NCBI GenBank assembly: GCA_030407085.1
Contig: CM059582.1
Span: forward strand, 158,434,501 to 158,498,500
Direction of reading: 5' to 3'
DNA: 64,000 nt
DNA from: Trichopria drosophilae
Lineage: Eukaryota > Arthropoda > Insecta > Hymenoptera > Diapriidae
The translations under genes were made by a program, and so were the position numbers. Shown in pieces: positions 37,611-50,522 of this stretch. The first letter of the stretch is position 1; each line of letters begins with the position of its first letter. The notes beneath the pieces are model-generated. The model did not search any database. It was not told the DNA's origin and was given only the letters and a program-made list of their open reading frames with translations.

Positions 37611-37829
37611 AAAGTCAAGGATGAAAGAAAGCTAAACGTGTTGGCAACGTGTCATTCTCCGAGACATCTTGCGTCAACGTTTTCAATGCCGGAAGAAATC
37701 AAGTATAGCAGAGACCACCTGAAGCACTTGAACAAAAATGTGATGGTGCTTCAGATGCTTGCAGCACAGCCGCGTTTTTATTTTTCTGCTCTCGTCAACG
37801 AGTTATTTGTTTCGCCATATTTTGCGTAG
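37611..37829 (+). CDS. Candidate 3'-terminal coding exon (72 residues)
   Basis: After 'atcgttcttacag' (AG at 37609-37610) an uninterrupted frame of 72 codons runs to TAG at 37827-37829. Composition is even: a basic Lys/Arg start, a His/Pro/Ser stretch, an amphipathic middle (LKHLNKNVMVLQMLAAQ) and a hydrophobic aromatic end. The frame is also open for a few codons upstream of the acceptor. Positions 37716-37757 contain an 11-of-12-bp hairpin that lies within the codons. No domain recognised. Confidence 0.3.
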   Translation, partial: KVKDERKLNVLATCHSPRHLASTFSMPEEIKYSRDHLKHLNKNVMVLQMLAAQPRFYFSALVNELFVSPYFA

Positions 37830-39437
37830 TATTAGCCAACATTTTTAAATGATGAATTTAATTTGTTTAATTAGAAATCTCGAGTTCCATCAATAATATT
37901 TTATGTTTCGTCTATCCTCTTTAACGGGGCTCTAAAGTCAATAAACAATCACATTCGGGTTTTCCTAGATCAATTCGTCAACAACCAAACAAACGATTAG
38001 TAGGTTTCGCTGTGATACTTTTTCGGTATGTCGGAAATACCGAGGTTAAAATAACACATAACAAAATAAAAAACACAACAACCAGACAAAAGTTATTTCT
38101 AATAGTCCAAGTAAAGAGAATTCAAATTTCTGAATATAGTCAGAATACCTCAGTAATGTTAGAATCAACCGGTAGAAGTGGTATATTTGTTTTTATTATA
38201 TATAATATGACATTATATTTAATTCTTTGTTCTGGAAATTAAGTAGGTGCACGATATTAACAAATAAAAAAGAAGGTTTAAAAAAATGGGTTTTCTGCTA
38301 GGCTATTTCTTGTGTTAGTAGTAGTATCGAAGATGTTTCAAACCTTTTGCTTTCATTGAAATTCTACTTCTTTAAGTTTTATCATGCATTAATAATTAAT
38401 TAAACCCAACATTAATGCATTAAAAAGGGTTCACATAGTTATAAGTTTATGGATAATTCGTTAACAAGTTAATGTTCGTCTTCTGATCGACAGAATTTAT
38501 ACCTTGCTATTCAGATATGCATTTATCATTCATGATTGTATATTTTGATGCAGCTTAAGATCTGATCTATTATGTTACCACAATAAGGACTAATTAGCAG
38601 AGAGACATTATCAGAGAATACAGCTTGCTATCTAGAAAGTTCCAAGTGCATAAAATTCATTTTTATATAGTAGTTCAGCAGGTGAACCAAAAATAATGTT
38701 AGGCACATTACATATACCTCCTCGTCGAGCGAATGTGTGCAGCATTAAATAGTAACGCTGCAAGCTCTCATTTGGTTCGTAGAAGCTCTTAACGTGATGA
38801 AATTATATCCATTCGTAGAATTAACATTAATTAGAACGCCTGCGGGAATGTAAACTATACGTACAACTTTGTCAACTTTAATTTGTAAATAAAAAGTATT
38901 GTAATGAATTTATAAATGATTAGCTTTTAAAGATCTTGCATCGAGTTAATTTCCAGTTAAATTTAATAAATTGCAAAGTTTCAAACGCGCAAGAAAAGTG
39001 CAAACACTGGCGATAATGTGAAACGGTTCACGTACTTTTCATGAAAGAATTTGATCTTTCAAGTCTATATAAGTATCGAATATCGACTTCATTATTATGA
39101 CATAACTTCTTGATATTATTAATCCTGTATGAAGAGAAAGCTCCGAAGAATTTGTAGGATAAATGAGAAAATTTGAAGCGTGAAGAGAGATTATATGAAG
39201 ACACAATGAGGTGAATACGTTTGAAATGTATCTAATAGAGAAAGAAAATTAAAGAGAGGGTGTAACGAAGAGACGAGGAACAAAGGGTAAGTGAGTAAAG
39301 AAACAAAAGAAAGAAAGACGTACCATCTGAACAGAGAAATATGGTGAAAGCAAAGGACCGAAGCTCCAGGAAACGAAGAAGTACAAGGAAAGGGTAAAGA
39401 AACGAGAACCACGGATAAAGTGGTAAGGTAGAAAAGG
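37830..39437. other. AT-rich DNA, purine-rich part at 39.15-39.43 kb
   Basis: Nothing recognised except a plus-strand purine-rich tract (39170-39440, 'gaaagaaagacg' type) just before the ORF at 39438. Confidence 0.45.
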
Positions 39438-39680
39438 ATGGTGTATTTACTCCGGATGAACCGAAACTTTAGCTCGCTTCTGGATAACGCGATAGACGTG
39501 GCCAGCGGAGCGTTTATTTGCAGACGGGAAAAATGGAATTACAATAAAGTGAAATGGAGTTCTAACCGTTCGGTTTTGGCTTTCACGCCAGTGAAGGCCT
39601 TATTTAACATACATACCTCTATATGCATTGCAAATACGTCTTCACCTATGGTTCATGGCAGAGGAAAAACCAAAATATAA
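39438..39680 (+). CDS. Unidentified 80-codon ATG-initiated ORF
   Basis: Starts at ATG 39438 and ends at TAA 39678-39680. Composition is balanced (SSLLDNAIDVASGAFICRR near the start, a basic end) and GC is higher than in the flanks. No signal peptide, domain or splice evidence. A conserved non-coding element would look the same, and the block 'aattacaataaag' would suit a homeodomain site. Confidence 0.2.
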   Translation: MVYLLRMNRNFSSLLDNAIDVASGAFICRREKWNYNKVKWSSNRSVLAFTPVKALFNIHTSICIANTSSPMVHGRGKTKI

Positions 39681-40530
39681 TACTGTATATGTCGCAGATA
39701 CTTTCTAAAAAATACAGATGAGAAGTTTTTTATTGCTGTTAATATTATTAATAAAAATAATTTTGTATTGCTGATTAGAAATATTATTCCAAACGTCTAG
39801 TATACTTTGATAGCTTAATAACAAGACAGAATACAGATTTCATTTTTTTCAATAAAAATCGCGATATTCTATGTGATAATTATTAACTAATAAGCTCCAT
39901 TCAATGCAATTCAAATTTGTGTGATCAAGTTTTGTGTGATTTTCATATAATGATTTGTGAAGAACGGTCTGATACAATGATAGGTACAAAGGAAGCCCTA
40001 AGATTGTACATTACCTAACAGTACCCACGATCAAATAAGTTAGTTTAGATACTCCTTGTATCAATAAAAGATAAAGAAAATGAATTATCGCGCGCTTTAA
40101 TTACATGTTCTAAGCCTATTCGCGGATCGGCTTTCAAGTGGACAACGATGTATTCACACACAAATCACAAGACAAACGAGTATAATACCCGCCTGTAGAG
40201 TGACTTATCCCCCCCCCCCACCTCCTCATCGCATTTGCTTGTGGGTCTAAGAAAACGACGGAAAACCCAGACCGATACACTCCAAGACTTCTATATCATC
40301 AGAGGATACCCTCTGATGGTAAAGCAGCTGTCTTCCGCTCATCAATCGGCCTACAATCTATGCCGCGCCGCGCCATAGCCTTTTTTCAACGGTCACACTT
40401 CCAAGTAGGGTTTCCCAACCATGACGCTTTACTTGAAAGAGCGACTGCGCATCGCGACGATCACAGGGCTATCGCTGTCGCTACTAGTATTACTAAACAT
40501 CTAGTAAATTACCACTACATTTTGTTTTAA

Positions 40531-41701
40531 CCCTTTAAGGACCAAATGTACAAAAATTTGACACGAAGTTTGTCAGTATTTTTTAGTATTTAAATTCAAT
40601 GAAAAAAATTGTGGTATATACGTTTCCAATTGCTCGAACCCCGCTCTTTCGAATGGTGGATGGTAAAATACTGTCAATTTTAAAATGAACGAATTACAGA
40701 CAATTTTTTAACAAAAATCATGAGATTTTAAAAGTTTTTTTTCATTTATCGTTTTTTTTTATCACTTATAGCATTACTATGCCTCAGTTCGGTATAAATA
40801 ACGGGACAAAAATATCTAAGCTTCAAAATGGTGATATATGTTTTTATAAAATTCGAAATGGCGGTCCCGATAATGGCGTCCTAAATGACATTTTCTTGAA
40901 AAATTTGAGAACGATCTGACACAAAAATTATGAACTTTATTAAAAAAATGATAAGAGTAATAAGTTGTTAGAATTCATCGACGAATACACTGAAATTTTG
41001 TTAGATTTTTTTTATGATATTTTGAAAAAATTTTTAATTTTTCTTTTGGAAAATTTTTAAAAGTTCACCAAAAACTCTGAAAAACTTCTAGTATACTCTT
41101 TGATGAATTCTAAGCATTTTTTGTTCTTTGCAATTTTTTCTAAAAGTTGATAATTTCCGATGGAAAAAATATAGAATATATATAAATACGCAACATTCGA
41201 GATTTATTTCTTCGAAAACTATCGACTTTAGGACAAAAATGCAAAGAACAAAAAATGCTTAGAATTCATCAAAAAATGTACTCGAATTTTTTCAGAATTT
41301 TTGGAAAAAAAACAATTAAACATTTTTTCAAAATATCATAAAAAAAATCTGATAAAATTCCAGTGTATTCGTCGATGAATTCTAACAACTTTTTACTCTT
41401 ATTATTTTTTTTATAAAGTTCATAATTTTTGTGTCAGAGCGTTCTCAAATTTTTCAAGAAAATTTCATTTAGGACGCCATTTCGAATTTTATAAAAACTT
41501 TTAAAATCTCATGATTTTTGTTAAAAAATGGTCTGTAATTCGTTCATTTTAAAATTGACAGTATTTTACCATCCACCATTCGAAAGAGCGGGGTTCGAGC
41601 GATTGGAAACGTATATACCACAATTTTTTTCATTGAATTTAAATACTAAAAAATACTGACAAACTTCGTGTCAAATTTTTGTACATTTGGTCCTTAAAGG
41701 G
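40531..41701. mobile_element. TTAA-flanked 1,171-bp palindromic (foldback) element
   Basis: The whole interval reads as one hairpin. The left half from 'ccctttaaggaccaaatg' is matched by the right half ending 'catttggtccttaaaggg', with about 70 bp unpaired around 41155-41225. Small length differences occur between arms: the left arm keeps about 100 bp near 40740-40850 that the right arm lacks. TTAA lies directly outside both ends (40527-40530, 41702-41705), and the ends begin CCC, both hallmarks of piggyBac-type insertion. It encodes no protein, so it would depend on a transposase made elsewhere. Confidence 0.9.
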
Positions 41702-41705
41702 TTAA

Positions 41706-44700
41706 AATGCATTCGTACTTCACTCAAAGTACTTTTGAAAATCATAACCTAATCTTAACCTATGCTTTTCAACTTTATGATTACTTCTCTTCTATTGGGC
41801 AGATTATAAGCATGAGTAGATATAAAATAATAAGTGATAGTAAACTTACTTTTTCTGCAAAAATTATAGAAGAAATAGAAAGATAAAAGATATATAAGAA
41901 TTGCAAACCCAGCAATATGAGTAATATTATATATATTCTCGACTATATTTATTTATAATTAATATTTCTCCTTGACAATTTAGCATACGTTTTCTTAAAG
42001 AACGAGTTGCTTTCTGCTAGGCACATGATGTCATAGAGTACGCAAATTAGATGTTCTCCAAATCATTTATTTATCAAATAACAATATATTAATTGGTTTA
42101 TACTTTTACATAATATTTCCCCTGTGGGTGCATTACTAAAATTTAGACGTTTTTGGTGCGTTCCTACTTTTAACTCTAGGCTAAAAACTAGTACCAAAGT
42201 AAGTTAGGAGCGTACTTTTGTAGCAGTTCACCCTAAGCATGTTTTTAGTTTTCTCGAACGGGAAATAAAGACATTCCATACCACTATTTCTAAGTTACTC
42301 ATTGATTTATAGTTGACTAAAATCAGTTAAACAGAATCGGCGTGGGTTCTGATAAACTCTATAGAATATAACCCAAACACCTTGGTTGAAAAAATGCCTG
42401 AAAATCTAAGTCAATGCCCAACAGCGGGCAATTCTTAGAATTTAAAGAATAAAATGATGTAGCCGTTCTCACAATCATACGTCGGCCTTTGTTCGAATCG
42501 CCTAGAATACTCGACAGTGTGATTCCTGTGTTCTTTCTTCAATGAAAAGCCAAGTTTTGCAAAATTTTCACTTATATATGTGTATAGAATTGTTTTAACC
42601 CTCAATCAAGTCACGGAACTTTTTCAACCAGCCAAGACACAACACGTCACCCACCCAGATCCAGTCTTTCAATACTCAGCACTTTGCCTCATACTTCTTT
42701 CACGGTCCTATTCTGGTATGCAATGTGACAACTCCCGAATTTGTTTTAAAAAAACGAATCAGCTGTAAACCGTTAATACTAATATATAAGAGCAAAATTG
42801 CAATAATAGATATCGAACTCGAAGTCGATCGTTACAAAAAAATACCCTATCCACCCAATGTCGTAGGTGACTTCGAGCATTTTCCCTGTCACATTTGATC
42901 GCCGGGATCGTGATAAAATTCTCCCACAAGCGAGACTACTTGTTGATTATCAAGTACGTTTATTGATACTGGAACTAAATATTCCTTGATTGTAATTACA
43001 GATAAAACAGACTACCTAATGAATCTGCGAAGAAACTTATATCTAAAATCACTTTTTTCAACTTCTGGTAAAATTCCTTCTTGAATTTAATTTTTGTGTT
43101 CGAAAAAGACTTTTCCCAAGCAAAAATCGATATCACTATTGAACAATTTTAATACAAGCATGGCTTTCAAGAATATGGTCAAATATCTGCTTATATATTC
43201 ATATCAGACTGTTTTTGGAGTGCAATTAATTCATGCGATATAACTGCGGTACGTCTCACAATGCGTAAAATATCTTTTTCTGTAGCTGATTCCATGTTAG
43301 GTATACACTGTAATTGGTGAGCATTATGTTTTAAATGCAGTACTATTGCAAAGGATATTTAATTCATACCTTTCCATTTATTCGAATACCATCGAAGTAT
43401 TCTCTTTAATATTCTGCTATAATAACTTAATTAATAATTTACATTTAATATTTCATTTTTGTACATTAGAAGTAGTACATTTTAAATGAGAAATTGATAA
43501 CTTGAATACCACATGCAAAGTTTAACATAGAGCCATTATTATAACTTAGCTTCGCAGACAAAGAAACTCATTAGATTGTTTTAGTTAGGAGTTCAAATTA
43601 CATTCGTAACTATGATATTTTAACAAGTCGTTTAAATTTTCATATATGACAACTTTTGATATTCGTTTTATTAATAACTGCTTTTAAAATTGCAACTTCT
43701 TAATCAGTTTCTTTAATAACCTTAATGGCATCCAATCAATAATGAGTCTCATTAGGTTCATTTAAATTTAAAAAGTAGGTATTTCTTGCTGCAATTTCAT
43801 GAATATTTAACGTGGAAAAATATGTTCAGTTCAACAATTCACTCAATCTATTTAGAAATTCGCTTACAAAAAAAATGTCGAAATTACTATATATAAATAT
43901 GTCTAGTACGAACCAAGCCATACGATTACGCTAATTACAAACTGGAGGAGATTCTTGGCAGCAGCAAGCCATGTATGGTTGTAGCACCATGACATCTGTA
44001 AACTTTTTTGGTGTTATGTTATGTATTTTCAATCCTGAAGAACGTAATCGCAATCGTGATTGCTACGTCCCTGTTTCCTTTCATTATTTCTAATCTTATA
44101 TTTTTTATTTGGGTTACACATTCATTTACGAACTTCCTTTCCGGTCTTCCTAAATAATTCTCTTGTCTTACCAGTAAAACGACAATCTCCCTCTTTCTGG
44201 AAAGCTGCAATTCTTGCAGAACGAGGGAACTTTCAAGTGGTTCTATTAAGTTTTGTTTTGCACGATTCTCACACGCTTTGAACTGCGCCCCAACTGGCGA
44301 ACTAATCTTCTCGAAAATTTAAGCGATATCGCTTCCGGCTGTCCAAGCTGTGATTCTATGGAATCGATACCGATTCTCCAGCAATTGAGAATCGAATGAG
44401 AGTTTAACCGTCGAGGGTAAGTTTGGGAGTATAGCAGAACTTGCAGTTACAGAAACAGTTTTTCCGTATTTGAGTCGATTGTATACTTATCGGAAAATTA
44501 CAAATAAGGGGTATGGATATATAGATGGGGCATTTCACGTAAAAAGAATCGGGTTTTTGATATATTTTAACATGTTTGTAATCATCCCATATTTATCCTT
44601 TAATAACAAATTTATATTCCTTCATCACAAATTTTTCAAGAATTTTTTCATTCGTGTGATTTTTCAGTAATGCCTTTTTTTTGTTATATTCCCATTAATG

Positions 44701-44782
44701 CGAGTAAAAAAATATAAAATGATGAAAATGACGCCGTCGTAAATGTTTCCTAGTTTTTTTTAAATAAATAATATACATCATT
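41706..44782. other. AT-rich DNA, no gene seen
   Basis: Short frames at 42580-42768, 44019-44210 and 44060-44281 have no motif or splice support. Nothing else recognised. Confidence 0.5.
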
Positions 44783-44786
44783 TTAA

Positions 44787-45005
44787 CCCTTTGTCCCACT
44801 ACCTGGGTCAGATTGACCCAGCGTAAATTTCAAAGTTCTGTAACTTCCGAAAAAGGGCGCGGGGGCGCCACCATCCGTCCGTAAAAAAAGTTACTACTGC
44901 CAAGAACCCCTCTACCGAGTACCTTAGTACTTTAAAATACCTCAGGACGCAAACGACCCAGGTAGTGGGAGAGAAGGTGCCGAAATACCCTAGTGGGACA
45001 AAGGG
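44787..45005. mobile_element. TTAA-flanked 219-bp MITE (piggyBac-type)
   Basis: The ends 'ccctttgtcccacta' and 'tagtgggacaaaggg' are perfect inverted repeats, each directly flanked by TTAA (44783-44786, 45006-45009). A second inverted pair lies inside ('cactacctgggtc' and 'gacccaggtagtg'). GC-rich non-coding centre ('gggcgcgggggcgcc'). Confidence 0.92.
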
Positions 45006-45009
45006 TTAA

Positions 45010-47524
45010 AAAAAGCATTAAATTTAAAATCATCGTTTTTGTACGTGTTACTTATATGTGCTATTTAGCGGCGTTCTTTTTCCACAGATCGTTTTACATC
45101 AACTTTTAATACATTCATTCATTACTTTTTTTCATATCTTTTAATATTCAATAAGTTGATTTTGTAGGATTTTGTTAACCTCCTCTCAACTGGCCCAAGG
45201 TGTTAAAATAGAGTTGCAACTTTAAAATCGATTTTTTACGAAGATAGGCAACGTAAAATCAAAATAACAGTTTTTACTAGAAAACTCGTGAAAATATTTA
45301 TAAAATCTTTGTTTACAAATTTTGTTTACCCGTGTTAATGAAAATATTATAAAATTGGCACAAATCAAAACAATCACTAAAAATTTATTATATAAAGTAA
45401 AAGCGTGCAATATTTTTCTCACGAATAATAATATGGGGTGATTAGAAAAATGTAAAAATGCGTGTCCAAAAATCGGCTCTTCCTATAGAGAATGCCCCAT
45501 ATATTATTAATTTTAAGGTAATCAAATTTAAAACGAATCGTTACCTTAATTCCTACAAATACAATCTATCAGATAATGTGATTTTTTTTTAAATTTGGCC
45601 TCTGATTCTGTAATTATATATTTAGAGTTAAGTAATTGTATGACAAAAATAGTCTTTTGTACTCTTTTAGGTTATGATATCTCACAATCTTTACGCGAAA
45701 ATTTCTGAAAAAGTATAATCCTGAGTATGAAAAACGCCCTTATTTTGTTGGCTTGTGCTATTAAATACATAGTAATACTGCTTAGACTTATTCTGGTTTT
45801 TAGTCAACGGGATTGGAAAGATATATATTTAGTAAAACTTACTACTCATTGATTTTGAAAAATGTTATAGAAATAATTAATTTATTAGTTAGCAACAAGT
45901 TCATATATGTATATGCCCTACATTTGGTTCATGGAAGTGAAGTCTCTCTCTTGAAATTCGCGATACTATAAAGCATGCAAAACTTAGGGCATGTGTTTCT
46001 TTTTTCTGCTTACGCATTTGACAGTTCATGACTTAGATTGTCGACACATTTTTTTATCCGGAAAAAGGATTGAACTACTAGAAAATCATTTCCACTTCTC
46101 GTTCACAAGAAAATGTTCACTCACTGAAATTTGCGAATTATTCATGCATGCAATTTAGCAATTTTCAACGTTGCAATACATATGAACGAAGAATGCGCAC
46201 GATATTAGATGGATAGAATATCAAAAAATATTGGATGGTAGGTTTACAGAAGATAAAATGGTTAATAAATATTTCAAGTGTTTTTTTTTTCTTGTGCATT
46301 GAAGCTTACAAATTTATGAATAAATATAGCAAAAAATATTTTTTACTAATAGTAATTTGGTGACTTTAATTTTAAGTCTATAGAGCTGTTTATATTAACT
46401 TTAGGCTTATCGGCGAGAGGATTCGAAATTTAAAAAGTATGTCATGTATCAATCATATTCAGTAATTTTGATCCGCGTGTACATAACAGTGTCTGTACCG
46501 CGGTCAATATTAAATATTGCACGTTGACCATCACTGAAATTGGTAATACTGCAAAGTAATAGAACTCTCCGAAAACTTTGATCATACTGGTCACTGTATG
46601 TACTTCGTATGCCGTCGAAATATAAGAGAGAGTCTGATAAAGTTTTCCAGCTTGCGTGCATGCTTTATAGTTTCTATATCAGAAATAAATGAATCAGTAA
46701 TAATTTAGAACTATATAGTAATTGAAGTTTTTATACTGATAAAGTGCGTTTTAAGTCTTAATTATCAGCTAACTTTTAAATTAAAATGATAAAAGTATTG
46801 TTTCGATGAAGAATGTAATTTCTTGATGTATGATACACGTTGATATTAATTTTCCCATCAATCTTCGTTTATATTTTTATTACGGTTGGCCTCTTGAAGC
46901 CAGGAGGATTACAAAATATGAGTCATAACCCAATAATAGGTGATAAATCACCTTCAATGGGGCATTTCTGCCAAATGTTATGAAAGTATAAGTCATAATA
47001 TAATTTTCATAAAATATATGTTTCATTCGCATTTTTATTATGTTTCAGTGTAATATTGATTCATAAATATTAGTAACTACTAAGCATCTTTTTAGAACGT
47101 ATTCTACTAGAAATCAAAAGTTTACGAACAATATGAATTTTATAGCTTCCGAGCTAATGCATCATATCTATAAATTCGTGCAGTGTCATAAATACGCAAT
47201 CATCTATTTTTTTACTCACATAATTAAAACATTTAATTGGTACCTTGGGGCCTTTTTCCCTGGTTCTTACATTTTCCAAGTATTGAATTTGACAACTTTT
47301 TTCTGAAACATTACAACCCTGTCAATAAATTAAAGAATAATATGGATATATACCTAAGTACTTATTAACTATTACAAAATTCAAGATCTTTAAAATTGTT
47401 TGTGATAAAAATCATTGTAACTATTTCGTGCTAAAGTTCCTTTGGCTAATAAATTAAAGGAGATGAACAAAGTTTTTTTTTTTTGTTTTTATTTATTGAC
47501 CCTCTATCTTCCACCTCGATCTAG
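45010..47524. other. AT-rich DNA, no gene seen
   Basis: Only short AT-driven frames (for example 45222-45422 minus, 46449-46661 minus). Nothing recognised. Confidence 0.5.
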
Positions 47525-47651
47525 GTGTCCCATAAGCTTTCAAGAAGCTTGTACGGGTACGGATGAGTACAATTGCGAGAGATGCAAGTTATCTTACATG
47601 GCACCATGCTCACATTTGTCGAGAATGTCGGAAACTGCAGAAACCGCCTGA
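47525..47651 (+). CDS. Candidate 3'-terminal coding exon, Cys-rich (41 residues)
   Basis: A good pyrimidine-rich acceptor ('ctatcttccacctcgatctag') precedes a frame with five cysteines (CPISFQEAC, EYNCERCK, APCSHL) ending TGA at 47649-47651. The frame is also open upstream into a T-rich tract. An overlapping frame (47563-47805) reads into a hydrophobic segment and competes. No known domain fits the Cys spacing. Confidence 0.25.
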
Positions 47652-48739
47652 TGACAACATTCGGAAAATGGCCCATTTTTTATTCATTTCAATTTATTTT
47701 GCATTCATTCTGGCTATTTTGAAAGTTTTTAATACATTTTTTGTTTTCTATAGTTTTAAGAGCCAAATATCGCAGGCATACAACAAGTATCGCAAAAGTT
47801 CCTAAGATATTTTATTTTCAAGAGTTCAAAAAATATTGTAACCTAAAATATGGCTGATATTTTAACAATTACAGAACGCGTTCCCTAGAAAATTATTCCA
47901 CATATTTGGCATGCAATATCTCGGAAACTTAATTTCAGAAACTACTGTTAATCAGCGCTGCTATCATTGTATCGTAAAAATCTTGTAATCGGTAATGTCA
48001 CAAGACTTTTACGAATACGGTACAAGTATTAATGATATCGTTATTCAATGTTCCAGATACTTCATGTCCAGTATGAGTTTTGAGTATTCCTATTTTCGCA
48101 CATATGCTGTCTAGCGAATTTAGGAAAAACTTTAAGCGATATTTTTAACACACTTATTATTTATTCTCGGACTATTAATAAACATCACATTGTAACAATT
48201 TATTTTTGGCCCTCTTTTAATGGCTTGCGACTCGACGAGTAATATTAAACATTTTCGAAAAATTGTAACTCTGATACAAAACTTGACATTAGTTGTTGGA
48301 AAATCGTTTTTAAAAGTCATAAACGGAGGTAATCAGGAATGGATTATGAAGAGACAAATTTGCGTAATTATTGGCATTTTTAAAAGTTAAAAAAATATAA
48401 TAAAATTCAACATTATGGAAATATGATAATATACATAAAAAAATACGAAATACAATAGTGTTTGAAAATTGAAAGCTGTATTTATGTCTATTAACATATG
48501 TCCGATGAATCCCAGTGATATAGTCAAAGCACTCGGAGACATGTCATATATTTTTTTAAGTAAAATTTTACGATTTGTAAAATGCAGAGTAAGTTCCATT
48601 CATCTCTATTATAAAAGATGTTTTAGTAGATGTAGCAATTTATGAGGAGTACATTTTTTTCGCTCCGTAACTTCTGTTTACATGTGCAGACAATCGGTCA
48701 AATTTTTTTGAAGTTTTCAGACTTTCTACCTTTTAATTT

Positions 48740-49174
48740 TGGATTTTAATTGTTTTCTCGTTAATTTTAGAGTTGCATTTCAATCGTTCTTTATTTCCAT
48801 TCTATCCACTGTCATGCATCGCTTTCTATTACCGGGTAATATTCTCGGCACTACAGTACCTTCCTTTCTGTCCTGGTCGGAGTTTACCCCTTTCAGCGTC
48901 TCGCACACCCCCGCTTTCAACGAGCTGGAGACACACTTGTTCTCTCGCATTGCGGCTGAGCATAACATATGCGACTCTGTGTTATCTTTCCCTTTCAACA
49001 ATAATATTACTCTTGCCACCGAGTGCGTTTTGCTCATCTCTGCTCTTCTCTCCAGCTTTCCCTTCCTTTCTGTTTCACTCTTCTCTTTTCTTGCACTCTG
49101 CACTTAGTCCAACCCCTCCCTCTGCTTTTTTCTCATAGCGGATATATTATAATACTCGTTTCCATCCTTTCCAG
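48740..49174 (+). other. Long pyrimidine-rich tract
   Basis: About 430 bp strongly biased to C and T on the plus strand. Open frames of over 100 codons arise in two forward frames and one reverse frame at once (48739-49107, 48773-49138, 48780-49103), which is the mark of biased composition, not coding. It ends in 'cgtttccatcctttccag', a strong splice-acceptor sequence. Confidence 0.5.
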
Positions 49175-49217
49175 GCACATATATCCCACGACTACAATTT
49201 CGACCCCGTAATAGGAG
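49175..49217 (+). CDS. Candidate 43-bp micro-exon
   Basis: Bounded by a strong acceptor ('ccatcctttccag', AG at 49173-49174) and a donor (AGGAG then 'gtaatt', GT at 49218-49219). In the first frame it reads AHISHDYNFDPVIG; a second frame is also open. Length is not a multiple of three, so skipping would shift the frame. The long pyrimidine tract upstream supports a real 3' splice site. No family recognised. Confidence 0.3.
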
Positions 49218-50112
49218 GTAATTGAAACGTTTCTTCTCACATACTTGCGCAAGAGACTCAAAATGAAAAACAGCGATTAATTACGACGTAACAATGTTTC
49301 ATGGAAATAACTACAGAAATTCGCTTCGTTAATTGTAGCTTAGTGCGGTGTTTTTACTACATCCAGTAACAAAATATTCCATCTAAACTATTTCGAAGAG
49401 TATTGTAGAAATTATTCTTAACTGTTTATTATTATACAACTACCACAGAGTAAATAAATGCCTCAGTAGATGTGATTTTATTTAATACTATTGCACCGGA
49501 TGGATAAGAACAGTTTAGATATCATAAACGCTAAAAAAAGATCACACCGTTAGCGATATATATATATATATTTATTCTAGCTTTTCCTTCGAAAAGGGAT
49601 TTGGGCAGAGTAGCCACTTGAATTCAACTGCTCGATTCATTAATCGGAAAGGCTCCTTGATATTTAGACTTAAATTTGACCCATAGCAGAATGAGGAATA
49701 TCACAATATTAATCATTGTGGACGATATTATCCCTTCTCTTTTAAAAAAATAGTGCGGTTTGAATTACATACCTCCAGATTCATCGAGGACTAAATTGTT
49801 TCAATTGCCCTGTACACTGTTTGACTAAGGCAAGCAAAAATAAATCCGTTAGTAACATTTGAATCCATTAGATCCTGATCTTTCAGGTTCCTTGGGGTGG
49901 TGGATAATAGAGCACGTGTTTTAGTTGTTTCATAGGCTCTTGGCTAAAGTTATTCTGGCCACAATTTCCTCCTGGAGTTGATCTGTTCCCGTTGATGCCC
50001 AGCAACATAATTATTTTCCGGTACGGGCCTCGAGACGATCTTCCAAAATTCTTTTTTACTTCTCCAATTCTCAAGATTTCTCTACCTATTATGTTCTCTC
50101 TCACCTCCCCCC
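49218..50112. other. No gene seen
   Basis: Ordinary AT-rich sequence with a short (TA)n run at 49557-49570. Nothing recognised. Confidence 0.5.
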
Positions 50113-50113
50113 C

Positions 50114-50190
<77 letters not shown>
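50113..50190 (+). repeat. (CT)n microsatellite
   Basis: About 39 CT units with one interruption near 50125. The 127-codon minus-strand frame over it (an Arg-Glu repeat) is a product of the microsatellite and not a gene. Confidence 0.97.
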
Positions 50191-50194
<4 letters not shown>

Positions 50195-50522
50195 GTGCTG
50201 AGTAAATCGGACAAGCGATGTTGCAGAACTATAATTGTTCCAATGAAACAGTTTTTGACCGAACAATTACTTAGATATGTCTATTCAATAACAGCAAACC
50301 TATTTGTTTCAGCAACCATAATATCATGAAAGAGAATTCATTATTTGTAATATGATATTTTGTAAGCGAAGAATCTGGTAGTTCTTAAGCAACTGAAGGT
50401 CCACAGTTAGATTCACTAATAATTCTTTAATTTGCTGTTTTATGTTTTCGAAATTTTATATTCATGTTTTATTAGTAAACTATTACTATTGTATACTTAA
50501 ACGTTAATAAAAAAACGATTAA

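Noticed and set aside
37716..37757. Possible pre-miRNA hairpin (cacctgaagcac / gtgcttcagatg)
   Set aside because: Only 11 of 12 pairs with an 18-nt loop and no extended stem; too short for a convincing miRNA precursor, and it lies within a candidate coding frame.
40297..40318. Perfect 9-bp hairpin (catcagagg / cctctgatg, 4-nt loop)
   Set aside because: Stem too short for a defined function; no terminator or RNA-gene context in this genome.
48739..49138. Three overlapping ORFs of 107-122 codons
   Set aside because: They occur in two forward frames and one reverse frame at once in a pyrimidine-biased tract, so they reflect low stop-codon density and not coding.
49883..50266. 127-codon minus-strand ORF with a long Arg-Glu repeat
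   Set aside because: It is a translation of the (CT)n microsatellite; the flanking residues show no domain.
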